A stretch of 23,633 bases of DNA from UBA1732 sp045114235 (GTDB taxonomy: Bacteria > Verrucomicrobiota > Lentisphaeria > Victivallales > UBA1829), in NCBI GenBank assembly GCA_045114235.1, contig JBGUKB010000075.1, positions 1-23,633 on the forward strand, written 5' to 3'. The position numbers and the translations under genes were made by a program. This document shows, piece by piece, positions 11,630 through 19,014 of this stretch. The stretch's first letter is position 1, and every line of letters begins with the position of its first letter. Below the pieces are notes generated by a model. That model worked only from the letters and a program-made list of their open reading frames with translations. It made no database searches and was not told where the DNA came from.

Positions 11630-13123
11630 TCAGTTCTGCCTTTCCTGCCCGGTCGCGGGATCATCAGGATATTCCGCCTCGACCGTTTCGATGCCGTTTG
11701 CTCCGGTCGGCACCAGCGCCAGACGGAATCCGATCAGGGATTCTTTCCAGCCAGAGATATGATGACCTGAAACCTCATCATAGACGGGTTCCGGGTCTGC
11801 GTGGTCGTAATACGGATGCCAGCAGCTGTTCGCCGGGCTGATCACCGAATCGGGATCCCACCATGAGCCGCCGTGTGTGATCGTTTCATCCGTTCGTTCT
11901 TTTTCATAATAATCATTTCCCGGCGGCAGCTCGCCCGTGACTTCGGTTGCCGCATTCTGCCCCGGTCCTGCGTATCCGCCGGAATAGGCATGTGTTTCTC
12001 TGCACAGTTCAGTGACATTCCCGATCATATCGCAGAACCCCCAGGCGTTCGACGGATATTGCCCGACGTCGCTCGTCTTGTGGAATGCGTGGCGGTTTCT
12101 GGCACCGGTTCCCACCTTTACGGCGGAAAAAAGGGCTTTCGCGGCATTCATGAAGGAAGCATCCTCACTCAGATCGTCGATGCTTTTTTCGAATTCACCC
12201 ATGGGGACCAGATTCGCCGCATCCGGCTCGAAATCGTCGCCCCACGGCATCCGGGTGGTCGTCCCGGCACGGCACGCGATCTCCCACCGGACCGGATCCG
12301 GCAGATCGAAACGGTATCCTTCCGGCAGACGCTCCGCGCAAAGCGCGTTGATCTTTTCGATGAAACGGTTGACGTCGCTCCGGGTCACGGCATCGACCGG
12401 ACGCTTTTTCCCTTTATACAAAGACGGATTGTTCAGGTCGAATCCGTCGGGACGTTTTTCTCCGTTCATGACGGCCTCCCACTGTTCTTGCGTGACCTCG
12501 AATCTGCCCAGCCAGTATGGAGCGGACACGGTCACCTCGCGCCGGTCGATGTCCACGCGCCACAAAGGATCCGTCCGAGGCAGTCCGACCATATACGTGC
12601 CGGGCTGAACCTGGATCATTTCGAGTTCGATCCCGTTTCCAAGCGGGAAGATGGTAGTTGTTGCATTTCCGTCAAATGCTTTCGGTGCTTCCGAATCGCC
12701 TTTTCCGCAGGCGGAGATCAGGAGCAGAGAGAGTACAAAACAGAACGCCGACAGCGCGTGTTTCCTGCGGGACAGCGCGGATGAAAGTTTGCAGATGGAA
12801 TAGACGAGCGCGCCGCCGAGGATGGCGTAGAGGATGACGACCAGGAGCAGCAGCCCCATTCCGAGCGGGGCATTCCCCAACGTCATCCGGTCTTCAAAAA
12901 AGGTATTTCCGATCCAGAACGCCGGAGAAGTGTATGCAAACTCAAGGAAGCGTTCCAATCCGTTTCCCAACGGCCCGAAGAATGACCAGACCAGTGCGAC
13001 CAGCAGTTGGATCAGCAGCAGGAGAACGACACAAAGATACCAGTGCGACAGCGCCCGGAATACTCTGCGGTTTGTGCTTAAATGATCCACGGGATATAAT
13101 CCCCCCTGCCCTCGCATTTTCAT
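11630..13123 (-). CDS. Membrane protein with C-terminal SUMF1 (FGE-like / PvdO-type) domain
   Basis: 497 aa from the ATG at 13123. The frame stays open to 13519, but that part overlaps the preceding gene and is basic, Arg-rich out-of-frame sequence. Two membrane helices at about 28-50 and 88-111 are followed by a third at about 122-138 that ends in a lipobox-like LISAC (Cys139) and GKGDSE. From about 160 to the end there is a formylglycine-generating-enzyme-type domain: MIQVQPGTYMVG, YWLGRFEVTQEQWEAV, RPVDAVTRSDVNRFIEKI, WEIACRAGTTTRMPWGDD, NAWGFCDMIGNVTELC, THGGSWW and GFRLAL. True FGEs have two catalytic Cys just after the GGS motif; here there is one (SCWH), so sulfatase maturation is doubtful. 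SUMF1 domains also occur in carbohydrate-binding and signalling proteins. It lies 2 bp after the unknown gene ending at 13126, so they form an operon. Confidence 0.82.
   Translation of the reverse strand: MKMRGQGGLYPVDHLSTNRRVFRALSHWYLCVVLLLLIQLLVALVWSFFGPLGNGLERFLEFAYTSPAFWIGNTFFEDRMTLGNAPLGMGLLLLVVILYAILGGALVYSICKLSSALSRRKHALSAFCFVLSLLLISACGKGDSEAPKAFDGNATTTIFPLGNGIELEMIQVQPGTYMVGLPRTDPLWRVDIDRREVTVSAPYWLGRFEVTQEQWEAVMNGEKRPDGFDLNNPSLYKGKKRPVDAVTRSDVNRFIEKINALCAERLPEGYRFDLPDPVRWEIACRAGTTTRMPWGDDFEPDAANLVPMGEFEKSIDDLSEDASFMNAAKALFSAVKVGTGARNRHAFHKTSDVGQYPSNAWGFCDMIGNVTELCRETHAYSGGYAGPGQNAATEVTGELPPGNDYYEKERTDETITHGGSWWDPDSVISPANSCWHPYYDHADPEPVYDEVSGHHISGWKESLIGFRLALVPTGANGIETVEAEYPDDPATGQERQN
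13104..13111 (-). other. KOPS-like motif, pointing left
   Basis: CCCTGCCC on the + strand; encodes the RGQGG residues at the N-terminus of the SUMF1 protein. Confidence 0.65.
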
Positions 13124-13125
13124 AT

Positions 13126-14025
13126 TCAATCTTTCTTCATCGACTTCAGAAATGCCGGGTTCTCCACTTTCCGCAGGAATCCGAAGAGGTCGGTCCCGAT
13201 CGGAACACAGTCGGCCTCGCTGCCGTCGTAATCGGCAAGATAATACAGTGTGTTCCACTTCGCCTTGTCCGAGGACGCCAGAACATACGATTCGCCGATG
13301 TCCGAATCCTCGTTCTGAATCCGGGCGACCAGATACATCGCGGTATCGCCGGGGCGCATCGGGATCAGCTGCATTTCCTCGGTGCATCCATACACGGTCG
13401 AACCATGATACACGAGCTCCGAAAAGAACTTGCTGAACTCGCCCCAGTCGCCGGGGAGCTCCGCGTGGAGCACGTGTTTCAGCCAAAGCTCCCGCTGTTC
13501 GGGCGGCAGCGCCGGGCAATACGGAGCGTTTTCCGGGTCGCCCGGCGGCGGGAATTCGCGGTCCCAGTCCGCGCCGAGGATCGAAACGAGCTTTTCGGAG
13601 ATGCGGAACGCCACTTCCTGCCGTCCGGCGCGGAAGCCCTGCCCGAGGATTTCAGGATAGAAATCGACATCAAGCACATCAAACGCGCCGTCCTTCGGGA
13701 AGAACGTGAACTGGATCGCGCAGATCGTGCCGTCCGGTCCGATATTGAAATCCGCGAGAAACTCCTTTTCCGCCTTCTTCAGCCGGATGCTCGCGAACGG
13801 CCTTTCCAAAACGGCATCGGGTATCTTCGGGCGTGCCTCGTCCGGCAGGCGCTTGAAGAACAGCGCGAGCGCGGAATCGAGGTTGCAGAGCTTCGCCTTC
13901 TTCATCAGGTCGCGCTGCATAAGGATCCGGCGTTTCCAGTCGTCCGGCGCGGCGTCCGCCAGCACGGTGAAGAGTTTCTGCGCGATGTCATAGTATTTGT
14001 CTTGTTTCGGGCCGAAGAGGAACAT
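13126..14025 (-). CDS. Hypothetical soluble protein
   Basis: 299 aa from the ATG at 14025 (MFLFGPKQDKYYD), which has AAAGG at a normal distance; an open extension to 14097 covers the promoter and is rejected. There is no signal peptide or membrane helix. The protein is acidic with a mixed alpha/beta look: helical residues 8-75, then alternating strands (FLADFNIGPDGTICAIQFTFF, FDVLDVDFYPEIL). It is first in an operon with the SUMF1-domain membrane protein. No family is recognised. Confidence 0.75.
   Translation of the reverse strand: MFLFGPKQDKYYDIAQKLFTVLADAAPDDWKRRILMQRDLMKKAKLCNLDSALALFFKRLPDEARPKIPDAVLERPFASIRLKKAEKEFLADFNIGPDGTICAIQFTFFPKDGAFDVLDVDFYPEILGQGFRAGRQEVAFRISEKLVSILGADWDREFPPPGDPENAPYCPALPPEQRELWLKHVLHAELPGDWGEFSKFFSELVYHGSTVYGCTEEMQLIPMRPGDTAMYLVARIQNEDSDIGESYVLASSDKAKWNTLYYLADYDGSEADCVPIGTDLFGFLRKVENPAFLKSMKKD
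13637..13644 (-). other. KOPS-like motif, pointing left
   Basis: CCCTGCCC on the + strand inside the 299-aa gene. Confidence 0.6.
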
Positions 14026-14068
14026 GGTGCAAACCTTTCGAATAAGGGGTACCGTATCGTTTCCAATC

Positions 14069-14097
14069 ACTATACCATGCAACGGGCGAAAATGCAA
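14069..14097 (-). promoter_or_regulatory. Promoter of the hypothetical/SUMF1 operon
   Basis: On the - strand: TTGCAT (14097-14092), 17-bp spacer, TATAGT (14074-14069). Confidence 0.7.
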
Positions 14098-14216
14098 GCG
14101 GAAGGAAAAACAATTTTAAGAAAAAAAAGCAGCAGTTTGCATCTGTGCGATTCCGGGCACGGCATGCCCGGCGCGTTCGTCCTGTTGGAATGCGGACGCA
14201 TCTTTCCAGATTTCGC

Positions 14217-14244
14217 TTGATATTTTCCGGGGCGGTGCTATATT
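14217..14244 (+). promoter_or_regulatory. Promoter of the LPS-kinase-like gene
   Basis: TTGATA (14217-14222), 16-bp spacer, TATATT (14239-14244). The leader would be about 30 nt. Confidence 0.7.
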
Positions 14245-14282
14245 TTAGAACAACAGAAACAACCCGTCCGAAAGCACCCCCG

Positions 14283-15485
14283 ATGAAACAGACTCCGCTC
14301 CGCCCTGCCCTCCTCAAATCCAAACGCTGGAAATGGCATATCCCGTCCGAAAAGACCGCGGAAGCCGTCCGCGGCCTGGTCCTGTCCGCTCCGCACCTCG
14401 TGAAAAGCACGCCCGTGCGCGCGGTATACCATTGCGGCGACTATTTCCTGAAATTCGAGCGTTCGCCGGATCTCTGGTCGGCATTCCGGAAAAGCATGTA
14501 CCCCAAGGCGCGCATCGAGTATGAGATCGGGCGGAACCTGGCGGCGGCGGGGATCCCGGCTGTGGAATGCCTCGGCTGGGGCAAGCTCGGCGGCACGAAC
14601 GTGCTCGTCACGCGAGCCATGGCAGGCGCCATGACCATGGAACAGTTCTTTTACGAACGGATCGTGTACGGCGGGGGCAATCCCGACGGCGTCCTGGCGG
14701 ACATCACGGCGTTCCTGAACAAGTTCTTCGATGCCGGATTCCATCACGGCGACCTGCATTTCGGCAATATCCTTTATCATCCCGGCACGCACGCGCTCGC
14801 GTGGGTGGACCTGATCGCGATCGAACGTCCGGGGCATGTCGAACCCGCCGCCCGCCGGTTCATGTGCCGGTGCGTCGCGACGCTGCGCGAAGGTTTGTCC
14901 CGGGAACGGATGCTCCGCCTCATCCGCGAGCTCGGCGCGGCGGAGACGGACGCCGAGGCGGAAACGTTCTATTTCACCGAAGTCCGGCACGCCGCACAGC
15001 ACCTCCTCGAGACATGGGAGAAACGAAGCGCCCAGGCGTTGAACGGATATCCGAAGTTCGCCGACGCCGTCCCCTGCCCCGGCGCCCAAGAACGCACGCT
15101 GCTCCTGCGGAAAGACTGGCTGGGCCGCACGATCATCCCGAAGGAAGACGCCGTGCACGGGATGCCCGCCGGATGCGAACTTCTCCGCGTGGAAGACGAG
15201 GCCGAGGCGGAACGCATCTACCTGCGGTCCTTCTATCTGCACGTCCTGCGGGTCAAACACCGCCGCGTGGTCGCGTTCGCACGCCCGAACGAGCTCTGGC
15301 TGGAACCCATGCCCGGCGGCCTGGAACCGATGCCCCCTGCCCTGGACAACGCCGATGCGGCGTTCTTCTGGCGCACGCTGGACGAGGAGATGATCGAAGC
15401 GCCTGCGGACTGCGTCCTGCGGCTGCCGGACGGGTCGTTCTACATCACGGACCTGACGCGCCTGTATACCGGATTCGAGGCGTAA
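14283..15485 (+). CDS. Lipopolysaccharide (Kdo/WaaP) kinase-like protein
   Basis: 400 aa. It has the protein-kinase-like fold used by LPS core kinases: a Lys in the ATP site (YFLKFERS, K57), the catalytic loop HGDLHFGNIL with D157, and a metal-binding VDL about 20 residues later in LAWVDLIAIE. WaaP and KdkA phosphorylate heptose or Kdo in the inner core, from the cytoplasm. The C-terminal 150 residues have no second motif I recognise and are longer than in typical WaaP. The ATG at 14283 is chosen because the promoter at 14217-14244 rules out the frame opening at 14145. The ribosome site is weak. The gene stands alone and runs against the replication direction inferred for this side. The substrate is not proven. 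Confidence 0.83.
   Translation: MKQTPLRPALLKSKRWKWHIPSEKTAEAVRGLVLSAPHLVKSTPVRAVYHCGDYFLKFERSPDLWSAFRKSMYPKARIEYEIGRNLAAAGIPAVECLGWGKLGGTNVLVTRAMAGAMTMEQFFYERIVYGGGNPDGVLADITAFLNKFFDAGFHHGDLHFGNILYHPGTHALAWVDLIAIERPGHVEPAARRFMCRCVATLREGLSRERMLRLIRELGAAETDAEAETFYFTEVRHAAQHLLETWEKRSAQALNGYPKFADAVPCPGAQERTLLLRKDWLGRTIIPKEDAVHGMPAGCELLRVEDEAEAERIYLRSFYLHVLRVKHRRVVAFARPNELWLEPMPGGLEPMPPALDNADAAFFWRTLDEEMIEAPADCVLRLPDGSFYITDLTRLYTGFEA
14303..14310 (-). other. KOPS-like motif, pointing left
   Basis: CCCTGCCC on the + strand near the start of the kinase gene. Confidence 0.65.
15072..15079 (-). other. KOPS-like motif, pointing left
   Basis: CCCTGCCC on the + strand within the kinase gene. Confidence 0.65.
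15335..15342 (-). other. KOPS-like motif, pointing left
   Basis: CCCTGCCC on the + strand, third copy in the kinase gene. Confidence 0.65.
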
Positions 15486-15514
15486 TACAAAATCGATTTA
15501 TGCGACAAAGAAAA

Positions 15515-15565
15515 CCCGTCTGAAGGAGAGAATGATTCTCATCCGGCAGGCGGGCAATTTTTTTT
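15515..15565. terminator. Bidirectional terminator between convergent genes
   Basis: CCCGTCTG (15515-15522) pairs with CAGGCGGG (15547-15554) with one G-T pair; GAGA/TTCTC pairs inside. T-run 15558-15565 on the + strand and TTTTC on the - strand, so it can serve both the kinase and the beta-galactosidase genes. Confidence 0.8.
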
Positions 15566-15585
15566 ATCCGTAACAGAGCTGTTTA

Positions 15586-18500
15586 TTATTCCGACTGGAG
15601 GAAATCGAGCGAGAAGGACCATTCATACGTTCTCGGACGGAGCGTGTATTCGTCGTGCACGTTGACCGACCAGCCGTCGTCGCCGCCGACTCCCATGTGG
15701 AAACCGTCGAGGATGAGCCACGTCTTTTGACCGGGTTTCAGCTCCCAGCTGTGATCCGCGGCCATCAGATCCCATGGAGAGACATGCAGCGCGGAGAACT
15801 GGATGCCGGTCCGGCCGAAAACGCGCAGATCTTTTCCCGGTTTTCCGGAGATTTCCAGCGAGAACACGTTCCCGCGCCCGCCACATTCGGACGGTACGAG
15901 ATAGTTTTCGAGCATGTCGGACACGGTGGTCTCCCAGCGTCCAATGAGTGAGGCACATGTGCGGTCCGGGTAGTTCTCGTACGGGCCGCGCCCGAAGTAT
16001 TTCACGTCTTCAAAGCCTTCGACGAGCGGGAAGATCATGCCGACGCGCGCCACCGAGTGCAAGTCTTCATATTTGAAATTCGCTTTCTGGCTGCATTCCA
16101 GGAACCTGTTCTGGCCGGGCAGGATTTGCCAGGTGACTTCGGAGTCGATCCGGTCCGCGATGCGGGTGACGACATGGACGATATAACCTCCTGTCCCCGG
16201 CGTCTTTTCCAGCTCGAATTTCACGAGTTCACGTTTCGGGTCGAACAGCGGCGGCCAGTCTTTTGCGAACGAGTTGTCCATATCCAGCATCCGGTCGTTG
16301 CAGGTCGGCGCGCGGAAGTAGATCTCCCCGGCGGGCGCGGCGAGCAGTTCGGTCCCGTCGGGCCGCTTCATGGAGATCAGCCGGCCGTCCTGTTTGGACC
16401 ATGTGAACGGCCCGATCATGAGGGTATCCGCTGTTTCTTTCGGCATCCAGTCGATCGACGATTCGAGCGCATTCTTTTTCCCCTTCAGTTTTTCCGGTGC
16501 GATGAGCTTGCGGGCAGCCTCGCTGAGCGGGAACTGTGTGCGGGTGATCTCATGCTTCGGTCCGTCGCAATAGAGATTCAGGAACCACATGTCGTCCTGA
16601 TCGGAGACCTCATCTTTGAATGGTGTATCCACGACTGCGGATTCGAAGCACTCGGTCACGGGGACATCCAACGCGCCGGATTTGACAATATCTCCGTTGC
16701 GACTGACTTCCCAGCGGAATATCAGGCCGGCGGTCGAGGCGTTGTTGCGCTCGTTGATGACCGTGAGCTTGTTGCCGTCGAATTTGAAGCGGATCGGGGA
16801 CTGGCATACGCGGACCTCCTGCGCGCCGGAATGCGGCGTGACGGAGGCGTCCACGATGCCGTTCAGGACCTGGGTGCGGTTCTGTCCGTTGGCTTCGTAA
16901 TCGTAGTTCTCGCCGAAGTCGTTGCCGTAGCCGTAGTTGACCTCACCCGTCTTAGCGATGGTGTTCAGCAGCGCCTTGTCCGCCCAGTCCCACACGAATC
17001 CGCCGTGGAATCCGCGGTTCTCATGCACGAGGTCCCAGTATTTGAAAAGGTCACCCGTCACGTTGCCCTTCGCGTAGGCGTATTCGCACATGATAAGGGG
17101 GCGCTTCTCGTTCGGATTGTCCATGACCGACCGGATGTGCTCCACGCGCGGATACATGGGGCAGTAGATGTCGCTCACGGAAGGCGGCGGGTTGCCGCTT
17201 TCGTACTGCACGGGGCGGGTCGGGTCGGCGTACCGGATCCAGCCCGCCATGGCGGCGTGGTTCGCGCCGCAGCCGGATTCATTGCCGAGCGACCAGAACC
17301 CGATGCACGGGTTGTTGCGGTCGCGGAGCACCATGCGCTCGGCGCGTTCCAGGAAGACCGGTCCCCAGGCGGGATCGCGCGCGAGCTGTCCGCCCAGGCC
17401 GTGCGTCTCGATGTCGGTTTCGCCGACGAGCAGGATGCCGTATTCGTTGCAGAGTTCGTACCAGCGGTTGTTGTCCGGGTAGTGGCACGTGCGGACGGCG
17501 TTGAAGTTGAGCTTCTTCATGGTCTCGATGTCCAGACGCATGTCCTCCTCGGTCACGGCGAAGGCGTGTTTCGCGCTGAAGTCGTGGCGGTCCACGCCGC
17601 GCACGATGAGGCGCTGTCCGTTCAGCAGGACGTCCCTGCCCCGGATCTCGATCTGACGGAATCCGACCGGCACATACTGGACTTCCAGCGTCTTTCCGTC
17701 GTCGTCCACGAGGTGCAGAAACAGCTTATAAAGGTACGGCGAATCCGGGGACCACTGTTCGGGCGCGGCAATCCTCATGGATATCTCCGCCGCGCCGCGT
17801 TCGGTCGGCCGTCCGTACATGCTGGTCTGGCCGCAGAACTGCGCCGGTTCGCTCTCCGCGACGAGTTTCCCGTCCGCATCGACCAGACGCGCCTTCACCC
17901 GGACGCCGGGATACCAGGACTTCGGGATATCCGCGATCGGCTCGGGCGGCAGGGCGCGCGTCTCAAGATATGCCATGATGTTCAGATTCGCGTCGGATTT
18001 TTCATGGCGTTCGTTCTTCGCCGGATCGGTGAACGTGGTCCTGACCGACCAGTCGCGCAGATGCACGGGGGACAGCGCCATCAGGCGGACGTCGCGGTAG
18101 ATGCCGCTCATGCGCCAGACATCCTGGCACTCCAGATAGCTTCCCGTCGAGAAACGGTATACCTTCACGGCGATGGTGTTCTTGCCGGGCTTCAGCAGTT
18201 TCGTGATCGCGAATTCGGACGGCAAACGGCTGTCCTCGGCATAACCTGCATACTGGCCGTTCACCCAGAAATCATACGCGCTGTCCACGCCGTCGAACAC
18301 GATCCGCACGTCACGCTCCAGCCACTCCGCCGGGACCTCGAACGTACGCCGGTAGCATCCGGTCGGATTGGCGTCCGGCAGCAGCGGCGGATTCGCTTCC
18401 TTTTGGAAGAGATAGATGTTGTTGATGTAGACGCCTCTGTCCGGGACACGCATGTCGTTCTGCCAGTTCGAGGGGACCGTCATGTCCAGCCAGGAGGAAT

Positions 18501-18807
18501 CGGCGAAATCGGGACGAATGACATCGTCCGGCACCTCATCCGGCTTGCCGAACAACTGGAACTTCCATGTCCCGTTCAGGTCGAGCGTGTACTTCGACGG
18601 CGTTTTCCGGTACGCCGCCGCGGACGCTTCGTCGTAGAACGTCCCGTAGATCGGCGCGTGGCTGAGTTCGCGGTTGACGCCGGTGGTCCGGAAATCCGCG
18701 AAATGGTGCGGCTGTGCAGACTGTTGAGAGGCATCGGATCCGGCGGCCGATCCGGTGACCGCGCCGGCCACGGCAAACGTAAAAAGCGTACGGAGAATGT
18801 GTTTCAT
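15586..18807 (-). CDS. Exported beta-galactosidase, glycoside hydrolase family 2
   Basis: 1073 aa from the ATG at 18807, which has GGAAAG upstream; a longer start at 18846 is possible but would put extra charged residues ahead of the signal peptide. Residues 1-24 (KHILRTLFTFAVAGAVTGSAAG) are a signal peptide, so the enzyme acts outside the cytoplasm. The family layout follows: sugar-binding jelly roll, Ig-like domain, barrel with the acid/base in SLGNESGCG (E510) and the nucleophile in MCEYAYAKGN (E575), then the LacZ C-terminal 'small chain' domain. RGVDRHDF and ETDIETHG are LacZ-type signatures. It hydrolyses terminal beta-galactosides of oligo- or polysaccharides; the exact substrate is not readable. 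The gene is monocistronic. Confidence 0.93.
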   Translation of the reverse strand: MKHILRTLFTFAVAGAVTGSAAGSDASQQSAQPHHFADFRTTGVNRELSHAPIYGTFYDEASAAAYRKTPSKYTLDLNGTWKFQLFGKPDEVPDDVIRPDFADSSWLDMTVPSNWQNDMRVPDRGVYINNIYLFQKEANPPLLPDANPTGCYRRTFEVPAEWLERDVRIVFDGVDSAYDFWVNGQYAGYAEDSRLPSEFAITKLLKPGKNTIAVKVYRFSTGSYLECQDVWRMSGIYRDVRLMALSPVHLRDWSVRTTFTDPAKNERHEKSDANLNIMAYLETRALPPEPIADIPKSWYPGVRVKARLVDADGKLVAESEPAQFCGQTSMYGRPTERGAAEISMRIAAPEQWSPDSPYLYKLFLHLVDDDGKTLEVQYVPVGFRQIEIRGRDVLLNGQRLIVRGVDRHDFSAKHAFAVTEEDMRLDIETMKKLNFNAVRTCHYPDNNRWYELCNEYGILLVGETDIETHGLGGQLARDPAWGPVFLERAERMVLRDRNNPCIGFWSLGNESGCGANHAAMAGWIRYADPTRPVQYESGNPPPSVSDIYCPMYPRVEHIRSVMDNPNEKRPLIMCEYAYAKGNVTGDLFKYWDLVHENRGFHGGFVWDWADKALLNTIAKTGEVNYGYGNDFGENYDYEANGQNRTQVLNGIVDASVTPHSGAQEVRVCQSPIRFKFDGNKLTVINERNNASTAGLIFRWEVSRNGDIVKSGALDVPVTECFESAVVDTPFKDEVSDQDDMWFLNLYCDGPKHEITRTQFPLSEAARKLIAPEKLKGKKNALESSIDWMPKETADTLMIGPFTWSKQDGRLISMKRPDGTELLAAPAGEIYFRAPTCNDRMLDMDNSFAKDWPPLFDPKRELVKFELEKTPGTGGYIVHVVTRIADRIDSEVTWQILPGQNRFLECSQKANFKYEDLHSVARVGMIFPLVEGFEDVKYFGRGPYENYPDRTCASLIGRWETTVSDMLENYLVPSECGGRGNVFSLEISGKPGKDLRVFGRTGIQFSALHVSPWDLMAADHSWELKPGQKTWLILDGFHMGVGGDDGWSVNVHDEYTLRPRTYEWSFSLDFLQSE
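17634..17641 (-). other. KOPS-like motif, pointing left
   Basis: CCCTGCCC on the + strand within the beta-galactosidase gene. Confidence 0.6.
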
Positions 18808-18862
18808 GCAAGATACTTTCCGGGATTGTCGGTTAAATTTGTTCAAAGCCTAAACTATCGAT

Positions 18863-18890
18863 AATATATCCGCCCGAATGGTCTTTTCAA
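18863..18890 (-). promoter_or_regulatory. Promoter of the beta-galactosidase gene
   Basis: On the - strand: TTGAAA (18890-18885), 16-bp spacer, TATATT (18868-18863). Confidence 0.7.
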
Positions 18891-19014
18891 GCGCCATAAC
18901 GGATATTAACGCAAACTTAACGCAAAAGACGTGCCGGACTGCATCGTGCAGGCAAAAGGAACGCGGAAAACCTGCAGGCGCCGTCCCCGGAGAAATCCGG
19001 TCGATATGGATCGT

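Noticed and set aside
11449..11841. 130-codon + strand frame
   Set aside because: It overlaps the end of the SUMF1-domain gene on the other strand, is rich in Arg, Ser and Pro, and includes repeat DNA; an antisense shadow.
13124..13519. N-terminal extension of the SUMF1-domain gene
   Set aside because: It lies wholly inside the preceding 299-aa gene in another frame and is Arg-rich shadow sequence; the ATG at 13123, 2 bp after that gene's stop, is the natural start.
16057..18864. 935-codon + strand frame opposite the beta-galactosidase gene
   Set aside because: Long but antisense to a gene with full family motifs; no recognisable domain. It results from G/C-ending codons removing stops on the opposite strand. 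The same applies to the long + frames at 12934-14220 and 20422-21969.
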